A stretch of 64,000 nucleotides of DNA from Herbidospora daliensis. GTDB lineage: Bacteria; Actinomycetota; Actinomycetes; Streptosporangiales; Streptosporangiaceae. A program made the position numbers and the translations under genes. Below the pieces are notes generated by a model that worked only from the letters and a program-made list of their open reading frames with translations, had not been told where the DNA came from and did no database searches. Where the stretch lies: assembly GCF_001570585.1 (NCBI RefSeq), contig NZ_BBXF01000002.1, positions 620,001 to 684,000 of the forward strand, given 5' to 3'. Shown piece after piece: positions 35,725 to 43,131 of the stretch (position 1 is its first letter; the number at the start of each line of letters is the position of its first letter).

Positions 35725-35753
35725 AGAGTAAATAGCGAAGATCGGGCTGTTAA
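35725..35753 (-). promoter_or_regulatory. Probable promoter of the EF-hand/CqsA-like operon
   Basis: On the minus strand TTAACA (35753-35748) and TACTCT (35730-35725) are 17 bp apart, a good sigma-70-type match, about 32 bp upstream of the GTG. Confidence 0.55.
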
Positions 35754-35771
35754 TGGCCGCGGGGATAGGGT

Positions 35772-36269
35772 TCACATCCGGTAGTAACCGAGCAGGTCGT
35801 CGAGCGCGTTCACCGGGTCGATCCTGACGACGGTCCCGGTCTTGTACGCGTTGATCATCTTGCCGTCGCCGATGTAGACGCCGACGTGGTGGGTGCGCTT
35901 GGCCGTGCCGAAGAAGACCAGGTCGCCGGGGGCCGGAACGGGCGCCTCGCGCAGCCTGCGCAGGTGGTCGTCGGTCGTGCCGGGGCCCAGCACGTCGTGG
36001 TCGTAGGCGATCTCGTAGACCCAGCGGGCGAGCCCGGAGCAGTCGAGGCCGGTGGTGCGCTCGGCCGGGCACGGCTTGATGTCGCCCCGGTAACCCCGGC
36101 AGGTGCCCGGCGACGGCCCGGCGCTCCCGGCGTGACCGCCGCCCCACGAGTAGGGGTACTGCCCGATCAGCGCGTACGCCGAAGCGAGGATCTGGGCCCG
36201 TTCGTCCGGCCGGGGAACCGACGCCACCGCGAAGACCAGGATCAGTGCCGCGATCACGGAAATCTTCAT
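35772..36269 (-). CDS. Secreted NlpC/P60 cell-wall peptidase
   Basis: A 165-residue exported protein: signal peptide (about 1-20, MKISVIAALILVFAVASV) and an NlpC/P60 domain with the catalytic Cys in TTGLDCSGLARWVYE and His in THHVGVYIGDG. It cleaves peptide bonds of peptidoglycan stems. TAGGCT lies exactly 7 nt before the ATG, a leaderless signal that supports this start over longer frames. The central insert (GGGHAGSAGPSPGTCRGYRG) with extra cysteines is unusual. Confidence 0.88.
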   Translation of the reverse strand: MKISVIAALILVFAVASVPRPDERAQILASAYALIGQYPYSWGGGHAGSAGPSPGTCRGYRGDIKPCPAERTTGLDCSGLARWVYEIAYDHDVLGPGTTDDHLRRLREAPVPAPGDLVFFGTAKRTHHVGVYIGDGKMINAYKTGTVVRIDPVNALDDLLGYYRM

Positions 36270-36345
36270 CGATATGAGCCTATGGGTGACAGTCGTCATC
36301 CGCGGTCGGTGTTGATCGCGTCTGGCGGCGGGCGCCACGTACGGG

Positions 36346-36370
36346 CGAAACTTTTAGGTGAAAAGTTTCG
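36346..36370. promoter_or_regulatory. 10-bp inverted repeat upstream of the ThuA gene
   Basis: CGAAACTTTT-AGGTG-AAAAGTTTCG is a perfect inverted repeat between the NlpC and ThuA genes. It may be a LacI/TetR-type operator. A TTGACA lies about 35 bp further toward the ThuA gene. Confidence 0.4.
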
Positions 36371-36509
36371 TCGATGAAAATCAGAAGTCCGTAAGATCGT
36401 TGACAAATGTGTGGGACGAAGTTCACACTCTCGACATTCATCGCGTTAGGCATTGGGTCGGCACTCAGACGCGATGGAGTTCCTGTACGACCCGAAAAAG
36501 AGGAGCGAC

Positions 36510-38888
36510 ATGCCGTCCTCTCGCCCCCGTCCCACCCGATCGTTAGCCACTGCCCTGCTGGCAGTGCCCGCCTTGCTGCTCGGCACCCCCGGCGTAGCCC
36601 TCGCCGCCGAGACCGGAGCCCCGCCCGTCCTCGACGTCGCCACGCTCTCCCCGGTCCACCCCGTCCCGAACTACAACGGCGTGGCCAACAACGCATATGT
36701 GACCTCAACCAGCACCGGCCCCGGCGGCTGGTTCACCGGCAACGACGTCACGCTGAACCTCTCGGCGACCGACGACGACGCCGTCAACCTGTTCCGGGTG
36801 ACCGTCGCGGGCGTCACCGTCGAGGTGCCCGCCGTCCGGAACGGCAACCGGGGCACCGCCCAGCACGTGATCAGCGGAGACCGCAACGGCAGCGTGAGTT
36901 ACGTCGCCGTCGACGCGGCCGGCAACGCCTCGGCCTCGCGGTCGATCACCGTGCGCATCGACACCAAGGTGCCGGTGGCCGCCTGGCCCGGCATCCCCAA
37001 CGGCAAGGTCGCGCACAGCGCGCTGCCCGCGGCCATCACCCCGACCCGTACCGACCCCACCCCCGGTGCGGGCGGCGCGGCGGTCCGGGACATGTGGATC
37101 GACGGCGTCTGGACCTACCCGATGCCGCTCGACCTGGCCACCCTCTCCGTGGGCCAGCACACCTGGGCGGTCAACGTCGGCGACTCCGCCGGCAACGCCG
37201 CCAAGTACACCCTGACCTTCGAGATCACCACCTCGATCGCCGACCTGCGCGCGCTGGTCCAGCGCTACGTCACGGCCGGCAAGGTCTCCGCCGCCAACGG
37301 CAACCGCCTGCTGGCGCTGCTGACCGAGGCCGAGGCCGGCTCCGCCGAGGCGTCTCTGGTCAAGTTCGGCGCGCTGGCCGCGAAGGTGACCCCCGCCGGC
37401 TACATGCGGGACTCGCTGGTCAAGGACGCCGCCTGGCTCGTCGAGGAGCTGCAGGGCGTCGACCACCCCGACGTCGTCACCGGCGTCGCGGTCAGCGCCG
37501 GCCAGGGCATGGAACGTTACCCGTTCCGCGCTCCGGGCGAGGCCGTGCGCAACAACCGGCCCAAGTTCAAGGTCCTGCTGTTCGGCAACCGTCCGGGCGC
37601 CTTCCGGCACGAGCACATCCCGGCCACGATGGCGATGATCCAGGACCTCGGCCGCGCCAACTCGTTCGACGTCGACGTGTACGACTACCTCAGCCCCGAG
37701 GTGTCGGTCGCGGGCAACCCGTTCGAGAGCGCCGAGCGCCTGTCGCAGTACGACGCCCTGATCGGCGTCTCCAGCGTCGGCAACGACGTGTTCGTCACCA
37801 ACCGCCCCTCGACGACCACCCCCGGCGCCACGGTCGACGAGCAGGCCGCGCTGCAGACCTACATCCGCAACGGCGGCGGCTTCGTCGCCATCCACGGCGC
37901 GACCGACTCCATGCACAACTGGGACTGGTACAAGAACCTGGTCGGCGGCGAGTTCGACAACCACGGTTCCAACGCCGGCGGCATCCAGAACACCTGTGGC
38001 GGCTGCGTCATCGGCGAACTGGTCACCGAGGACGACACCCACCCGTCCACCCGTCACTTCGAGAAGAAGATGCCGGTCATGGACGAGCTGTACAACTGGC
38101 GGGGCTTCCTCCCCCGCGAGAAGGTGCACGTCCTGCAGACGCTGACCGAGTCGACCTACGTGTCGGGCATCGGCAACAGCGCCGGCCGCGTCGAGGGCGC
38201 CGACCACCCGATCTCGTGGTGCGCCAACTACGACGGCGGGCGTTCGTTCACCCAGGCGCTCATGCACAACTGGAAGAACACCGCCGACCCGATCTTCCAG
38301 AAGAACATCCTGGAAGGCATCAAGTGGGCCGCCGGCGCCACCTCCGGCAACTGCGTCACCCACGTCGAGATGCGCGCGCTGGTCGCCGCCGGCGTGACCG
38401 ACGGATCGGTCGACACCGCTCTGGCCGCCACGCTGAACGGCGCGATCGACGCTTCGTACAACGCCTACCTGGTCAAGGACTACGTCGAGGCCATGGAGCA
38501 GGCCAAGGTCGTCCGCCGCGAGGTGAAGGCCAACCTGCCCGGCGCCGACAACACCCCGATCCGGGAGCGTGCGAAGGAACTGGCCGAGTGGATGAAGGTG
38601 CTCGCCGACGAGGCGATCATCCTGCGCTTCCAGTCGGAGCCCGTGTCCGCCACCCACGCCGCCGGTGACGACGCGGTCTTCGCGGCGCCCGCCGAGGGCC
38701 AGAACGTCGCCTACCAGTGGCAGGTCAAGGCCCCGGGTTCGGCCGACTGGGCCGACGTCGCCGGCCAGACCTCGTTCGCGATCGCCCTGACCGCGACGCC
38801 GGAACTGGACGGCTCCGAGTACCGGGTCCGCGCCACCGACCCGACCGGCGAGATCGTCTCGCGCTCGGCGGTTCTGCGGGTCGGCTGA
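36510..38888 (+). CDS. Large secreted ThuA-domain protein
   Basis: A 792-residue exported protein: signal peptide (about 1-33), an Ig-like/bacterial cohesin-type region (about 45-235), a helical segment repeated after the ThuA core (DLRALVQRYVTAGKVS and again MRALVAAGVTDGSVD), the ThuA domain (about 350-607; VLLFGNRPGAFRHEHIPATM, GGGFVAIHGATDS) and a C-terminal Ig-like domain (about 710-792). ThuA is a glutamine-amidotransferase-like trehalose-utilisation fold; related secreted proteins act on sugars. AGAGGAG precedes the ATG. The exact substrate is unknown. Confidence 0.88.
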   Translation: MPSSRPRPTRSLATALLAVPALLLGTPGVALAAETGAPPVLDVATLSPVHPVPNYNGVANNAYVTSTSTGPGGWFTGNDVTLNLSATDDDAVNLFRVTVAGVTVEVPAVRNGNRGTAQHVISGDRNGSVSYVAVDAAGNASASRSITVRIDTKVPVAAWPGIPNGKVAHSALPAAITPTRTDPTPGAGGAAVRDMWIDGVWTYPMPLDLATLSVGQHTWAVNVGDSAGNAAKYTLTFEITTSIADLRALVQRYVTAGKVSAANGNRLLALLTEAEAGSAEASLVKFGALAAKVTPAGYMRDSLVKDAAWLVEELQGVDHPDVVTGVAVSAGQGMERYPFRAPGEAVRNNRPKFKVLLFGNRPGAFRHEHIPATMAMIQDLGRANSFDVDVYDYLSPEVSVAGNPFESAERLSQYDALIGVSSVGNDVFVTNRPSTTTPGATVDEQAALQTYIRNGGGFVAIHGATDSMHNWDWYKNLVGGEFDNHGSNAGGIQNTCGGCVIGELVTEDDTHPSTRHFEKKMPVMDELYNWRGFLPREKVHVLQTLTESTYVSGIGNSAGRVEGADHPISWCANYDGGRSFTQALMHNWKNTADPIFQKNILEGIKWAAGATSGNCVTHVEMRALVAAGVTDGSVDTALAATLNGAIDASYNAYLVKDYVEAMEQAKVVRREVKANLPGADNTPIRERAKELAEWMKVLADEAIILRFQSEPVSATHAAGDDAVFAAPAEGQNVAYQWQVKAPGSADWADVAGQTSFAIALTATPELDGSEYRVRATDPTGEIVSRSAVLRVG

Positions 38889-38904
38889 CCCGTCTGTCTC
38901 ACCA

Positions 38905-38934
38905 CCGGTGGCCCGAGACACCTCGGGCCACCGG
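38905..38934. terminator. Hairpin after the ThuA gene
   Basis: A perfect 13-bp stem (38905-38917 with 38922-38934) and a 4-nt loop, without a T run. It precedes a gene on the same strand, so it may attenuate rather than stop transcription. Confidence 0.6.
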
Positions 38935-38962
38935 CCTGGCGATCCATCAGGAGTTGAACTTC

Positions 38963-39421
38963 ATGCGCCGCCGTCTCATCCCGGCCGTGGCCGCGCTCAT
39001 GTGGTGCGCCGCGTGCGGGACCCCGGCCGATTCTCCGCCGGGGGCGGTCACCTGCGAATCAGGCCCCCGTACGTCTCTGGCGACCCCCGGCGACACCCAG
39101 TGGCGCCACCCCGACCGTTCGTTCTACGCCGCGGGCGACCCCGACGTGCCCACCGGCGGCAGCCTGGAACACTTGATCGTCGGGGACAACGCCGTGATCG
39201 TCCAGTACTCCCCGCAGCTGCCCCAGCCGTCGGTCGACGCGCTGCGCGACTGGGCCGCGATGCAGACCGCGACGGTCGCCATACCGGGGGAGGCCGAGCC
39301 CGTCATCCGCGCCGCCATCGCCTCGACGGAACTCACCTGCGACGGCCTGGACACCGACCAGCTCACCGAACTGGCCCGCTCCCGCGCCCCCGGCCAGGCA
39401 CCCGACCACGAGGCCCCGTGA
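38963..39421 (+). CDS. Putative lipoprotein, DUF3105-like
   Basis: A 152-residue exported protein with a signal sequence and a lipobox-like CAAC-G at residues 15-18. The domain TPGDTQWRHPDRSFYAAGDPDVPTGGSLEHLIVGDNAVIVQY recalls DUF3105 (LEH, then a VIVQY-type strand), but the match is weak. AGGAG lies 9 nt before the ATG. It may be co-transcribed with the ThuA gene through the hairpin. Confidence 0.62.
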   Translation: MRRRLIPAVAALMWCAACGTPADSPPGAVTCESGPRTSLATPGDTQWRHPDRSFYAAGDPDVPTGGSLEHLIVGDNAVIVQYSPQLPQPSVDALRDWAAMQTATVAIPGEAEPVIRAAIASTELTCDGLDTDQLTELARSRAPGQAPDHEAP

Positions 39422-39454
39422 CATCGAGCCCCCGGGGGTGGTCGAAGCCCGGCG

Positions 39455-39468
39455 CATGATGCATCATG
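39455..39468. promoter_or_regulatory. 14-bp perfect palindrome upstream of the TPP riboswitch
   Basis: CATGATGCATCATG is fully self-complementary and lies about 43 bp before the riboswitch, where the cytX promoter should be. It may be an operator for an unknown regulator. Confidence 0.35.
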
Positions 39469-39510
39469 TGGGAGCGAACCGGGATGATCCCGGCTAGCGA
39501 CAACCTAAGA

Positions 39511-39598
39511 ACCGCGGGAGCTCGGGCGTAACCGGGCTGAGAGGGCGACCAGCGTCGCCGACCGCATGAACCTGTCCGGGTAATGCCGGCGTAGGGAG
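39511..39598 (+). ncRNA. TPP (thiamine pyrophosphate) riboswitch
   Basis: Contains the THI-box: GGAGCTCGGGCGTAACCGGG, CTGAGAGGG (39537-39545), then GACCGCATGAACCTG and CCGGGTAATGCCGGCGTAGGGA. It ends at the ribosome site, 9 nt before the cytX start, so TPP probably blocks translation. Confidence 0.96.
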
Positions 39599-39606
39599 CG
39601 TGTGTG

Positions 39607-40974
39607 ATGACAGCCGTCGTCGATTCCGAGGCCCCGCTCACCCTTCACGAGGCTCCGCCGAAGACTCTCGGCCTGCTCGATCAGGGTGCACTGTGGGCCA
39701 ACCTCGGAGTGTCACTGCTCGGGTTCTCAGGAGCGATCGCGCTCGTCAATCCTCTCGGCGACCGTCCGCTGAGCTTCGTCGCGGCCCTGACGGCCGCCGT
39801 GGTGGGCAGTCTCATCGGTACGGCCATGGTCGGCCTGGCCGCCATCCCGGGCACCCAGACGGGGGCTCCGGCGATGATGCTGCTCAGAGGGCTTTTCGGG
39901 GCGCGGCTCTCCTATCTCCCGAGCGTGCTGAACATCATCCAGATGCTGGGCTGGGGGGCGTTCGAGCTCTGGGTCATCGCCCAGGGCGCGCAGGCCATCG
40001 CGGGGCAGTTCGGCGTCACCGTGCCGTATGCGGTGTGGGTGGTCATCGCGGGGGTGATCACGACGGCGCTCACGATCAAGCCGCTGGGGGCGGTGCGCAT
40101 CCTGCGGCGGTACGTCACCGTCGGCGTCGTCGTGGCGATGGTCTACTTCGCGTACGAGCTGATCTCCCGAGGACCCTCGCTGGGGGCCGGATCGTGGGAG
40201 GCGTTCACGCCGGCCGTCGATTACGTCATCGCGCTGAGCGTGTCGTGGGTGCCGCTGGCGGCCGACTTCTCGCGGTTCTCGCGGAGCTCGCGGGCGGCGT
40301 TCGGCGGGGTGGTCGGCGGTTACACGATCGCCCAGGTGTCGTGCCTGGCGCTGGGGATCGCCGCGCTGGCGCTGGTCGGGAACGACACGAACAAGGTGTG
40401 GGACCCGTTCGTCACCGCGTCGCTCGGCGCGGTCTTCTTCGGGATCCTGGTGCTGCGGGAGACCGACCAGTCGTTCGTGAACGTCTACTCGGTGACGATG
40501 TCGCTGCAGAACCTGATGCCGAGGGTCGACCGGCGCATTCTCTCGGTCGTCATCGGGGTGCTGGTCACGCTGCTGGCGATCTTCGTGAGCGCGGACACGT
40601 ACTCGGCGTTCCTGGGGATCATCGGGGCGGTGTTCGTGCCGATGTTCGCCGTGCTGGTGGTCGACTACTTCCTGCTCGGCGGGTCGCGCGGATGGGACAC
40701 CTCCGACCACGCGCCCTCGCGGTGGCTGATGACGGTGCCCTGGCTGCTCGGGTTCGCCACCTGGTGGATGCTCGGCGCGCTGCCCGACATCGAGTGGTGG
40801 GCGGCCATCTGGACGTCGGCGCGGGAGGCCCTCGGGTTCACCCCCGCGCCCTGGATGAGCGCCGCGCTCGGCTCGTTCCTGGTCGCCGCGCTGGTCACGC
40901 TGGCGATCGGGGCCTCACGCGGCGCTCGGCCGCGACGGCTATCTGATGCGGGTGAAGGCCACCGCCGCGGCTGA
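39607..40974 (+). CDS. cytX: CytX-type NCS1 permease (thiamine-precursor pyrimidine importer)
   Basis: A 455-residue permease with about twelve helices in the cytosine/purine/thiamine permease (NCS1) family; GWGAFELWVIAQGAQAI and SWVPLAADFSRFSR are typical. Placement under a TPP riboswitch indicates uptake of a thiamine precursor such as hydroxymethylpyrimidine. ATG chosen over the GTG just before it because of the spacing to GGGAG. The 3' end overlaps the convergent polyproline gene by 36 bp. Confidence 0.93.
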   Translation: MTAVVDSEAPLTLHEAPPKTLGLLDQGALWANLGVSLLGFSGAIALVNPLGDRPLSFVAALTAAVVGSLIGTAMVGLAAIPGTQTGAPAMMLLRGLFGARLSYLPSVLNIIQMLGWGAFELWVIAQGAQAIAGQFGVTVPYAVWVVIAGVITTALTIKPLGAVRILRRYVTVGVVVAMVYFAYELISRGPSLGAGSWEAFTPAVDYVIALSVSWVPLAADFSRFSRSSRAAFGGVVGGYTIAQVSCLALGIAALALVGNDTNKVWDPFVTASLGAVFFGILVLRETDQSFVNVYSVTMSLQNLMPRVDRRILSVVIGVLVTLLAIFVSADTYSAFLGIIGAVFVPMFAVLVVDYFLLGGSRGWDTSDHAPSRWLMTVPWLLGFATWWMLGALPDIEWWAAIWTSAREALGFTPAPWMSAALGSFLVAALVTLAIGASRGARPRRLSDAGEGHRRG

Positions 40975-41610
40975 CGCGATCACGGTCGACAACACGACCA
41001 TGAACAGCACCGACTTCAGCGGGTTCTCCCGCTTCGGCGGGGTGGCCACGGCCGCGACCCTCGGCTTGCGCGGCTCCGGCGTGGCGGCCGGGGTCGGCTT
41101 GGGACGCGGAGACGGCTTCTTCGTGGTCGGGGCCGGTTTCGGCAGACGTACCGGAACGACCCTGGCCGGGCGCTCCACCCTCGGCGTCGGCTCCTTCACC
41201 GGAGGCGGCGGCGGGGGTGGGGGCGGCGGTGGCGGAGGAGGCGGCGGTGGCGGTTCCTCGGCCGGCGGCGGTGGCGGCGGTTGCTCCACCTCCGGTTCCT
41301 CCGGCGGGGGCGGCGGTGGTTCCTCCTCGGCCGGCGGTGGCGGAGGCGGCGGCTCCTCCTCAGCAGGAGGCGGTGGTGGAGGCGGTGGCGGCGGTGGTGG
41401 CGGCTGCTGGCCGCACGGCGGCTGCTGGAGGACGCCGACCCCCAGCTCCACGTCGATGACCACTCCGACCTGGACGCACACGCCCACGCCCGGACCCACG
41501 TCGAGGCCCACCCCGAGGATGTCGTCGGCCGTCGCCGCCGGGGCCGAGGCCACCGTCAGGGTCGACAACATCAGGAAGCCCAGTGCGGCGGCGGTGATGC
41601 GGCTGTTCAT
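40939..41610 (-). CDS. Polyproline-rich cell-surface protein
   Basis: A 223-residue protein: signal peptide (about 1-28, ending ASAPAATADD), a short Gly/Val region, then about 90 residues almost only of Pro runs (6 to 18 prolines each) broken by AEEE or EEPEVEQ, a Pro/Lys/Arg stretch, and a C-terminal helix (about 200-217). This would be a stiff rod spanning the wall, with a membrane-anchored C-terminus. The translation would depend on EF-P. The start overlaps the stop of the DUF4239 gene (TGATG), so both are co-expressed. No family is recognised. Confidence 0.75.
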   Translation of the reverse strand: MNSRITAAALGFLMLSTLTVASAPAATADDILGVGLDVGPGVGVCVQVGVVIDVELGVGVLQQPPCGQQPPPPPPPPPPPPPAEEEPPPPPPPAEEEPPPPPPEEPEVEQPPPPPPAEEPPPPPPPPPPPPPPPPPPVKEPTPRVERPARVVPVRLPKPAPTTKKPSPRPKPTPAATPEPRKPRVAAVATPPKRENPLKSVLFMVVLSTVIASAAAVAFTRIR

Positions 41611-42377
41611 CAGCTCAACCCCGATATGCGGCCGAATTCGGCCAGCGCGCTGGTGAACGCGTCGGGCTTCACGGCCAGCCCGCCGTCGAACACGTGGACG
41701 ATGTCGAACGCCATGTAGATGCCGACCCCCAGCAGCGCCGCCATGGCCAGCATCGGCAGCAGCGCCATCCCCTTCGGCCGGGCCCCGGCCAGGAACGGGA
41801 AGACCAGCACGATCAGGCCGGTCACCACGGTCAGCACCAGCAGGATCGTCGGGGGCGTCGCCCCGGCGTCGGCGGCGCGCTGCCGCCTCGACGAGCTCAG
41901 CTGGGAGATCTGGTCCATGACGGCCGCCTTGGCGTCCTCCTGGTCTTCGCCGTCGACGATCAGACCGGACACCTGGGCGCGCAGCGTGTTCAGGCGGGTG
42001 GTGCCCTCGGTGCTGAGCTGGCCGTCGGCCATCAGCGGCCACTCCTGGTCGACCACGAAGCCGACGTAGTCGCGCAGACCGGCCTGGATCTGGATGGCGG
42101 ACGGGCCGGGCAGCTCGTTGGCGGCCCAGTAGGCCTCCACGGCCGACTGGCTCTCGGTGTAGGTGTTCTGGCGGGCCGAGTCGGCGGTCGTCCACGGCAC
42201 CACGATCGCGATGGCGAAGACCAGCAGGAACAGCGCCGACAACATCGACCCGGCGTGACCGACGGACGGGCCGCCCGGGTCGGAGTCTTCACTTCCGGCG
42301 CCGAAGCGCCGGAACAGGAACGCCGACAGTGCCACCACGGCGATCGCCGACCCCACGGCGACGATGAACCCCAGCAT
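41610..42377 (-). CDS. DUF4239 (bestrophin-like) membrane protein
   Basis: A 255-residue protein with two N-terminal helices, an extracytoplasmic region and two C-terminal helices (TILLVLTVVTGLIVLVFPFLAG; MALLPMLAMAALLGVGIYMAF). The DUF4239 pattern is AYWAANELPGPS, WPLMADGQLS, and SRRQRAADAGA before the third helix. Channel-like activity has been suggested for this family. GGGGAG lies 6-7 nt before the ATG. It is upstream of, and coupled to, the polyproline gene. Confidence 0.82.
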   Translation of the reverse strand: MLGFIVAVGSAIAVVALSAFLFRRFGAGSEDSDPGGPSVGHAGSMLSALFLLVFAIAIVVPWTTADSARQNTYTESQSAVEAYWAANELPGPSAIQIQAGLRDYVGFVVDQEWPLMADGQLSTEGTTRLNTLRAQVSGLIVDGEDQEDAKAAVMDQISQLSSSRRQRAADAGATPPTILLVLTVVTGLIVLVFPFLAGARPKGMALLPMLAMAALLGVGIYMAFDIVHVFDGGLAVKPDAFTSALAEFGRISGLS

Positions 42378-42473
42378 GACCACTCCCCACTAGTGACCTG
42401 GTGATTGCTCGGCGTGAGATTACTATCACATTGAGTGATCACAGGTTTACCGTGTGGGGACAGACACGTTGCG

Positions 42474-43043
42474 CTAAGCGATTTCCATGGTCAGCAGCAG
42501 TTCTTTGGCGGCTTTTCCACCGGCGTACGCCCCCGGCGACCCCGGCCCCTCGATCACCCGGTGACACGGAACCAGGAGGCAGACGGGGTTCTCGGTGACC
42601 GCGTTGGCGACCGCGCGCAGCGCCTGCGGGCGGCCGATGCGGGCGGCGACCTCGGCGTAGGTGGTGGTCGTGCCGTAGCGGACCGAGGTGATCATCTGGA
42701 GCACGCTGCGGGCGAAGGCGGTCGCCAGGCGGAGGTCGAACGGCAGGGTGAAGGTCCGCAGCCGGCCGTCGAAGTAGGCGTCGATCTCCCGCTTCAGCGG
42801 GTCGAGGCGCTTGGAGTCGTGGCCGATGAACGACCCGACCTCGCGGTAGACGCGTTCGTAGACGGCGTGTTCGTCGTCGAATGTGGTGGCAATCACACCC
42901 TTCGCCGTGACGGCCAGCACGAGCCGCCCGGCGGAGGTGTCGTGGGTGCCGAAGGCGATGTCGGGTGCCGATTCCCCTACGTACGTGGGCGAGGTGACCC
43001 GGAGCAGTGCCTCCAGGTCGCCCGATGCGGCCGACGCGTCCAT
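42474..43043 (-). CDS. ogt: Methylated-DNA-[protein]-cysteine S-methyltransferase
   Basis: A 189-residue protein with the suicide Cys160 in the LVPCHRVI motif and the C-terminal GKAAKELLLTME. It removes O6-alkyl groups from guanine. The N-terminal half is the usual poorly conserved cap. GGAAGTG precedes the ATG; longer frames upstream are antisense to the histidine kinase gene. Divergent from that kinase. Confidence 0.94.
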   Translation of the reverse strand: MDASAASGDLEALLRVTSPTYVGESAPDIAFGTHDTSAGRLVLAVTAKGVIATTFDDEHAVYERVYREVGSFIGHDSKRLDPLKREIDAYFDGRLRTFTLPFDLRLATAFARSVLQMITSVRYGTTTTYAEVAARIGRPQALRAVANAVTENPVCLLVPCHRVIEGPGSPGAYAGGKAAKELLLTMEIA

Positions 43044-43131
43044 GGCACTTCCCTTCCCCGGGTTCGAGGGCAGCGTAGCGGAGCATTGGAAAAGGTCATG
43101 ATCACGATCGGAAAAGCGGCACGATGGACCC

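Noticed and set aside
41210-41410. GGCGGTGGC repeats as a possible CRISPR or satellite
   Set aside because: They are the antisense of proline codons in the surface protein gene; there are no spacers or regular unit length.
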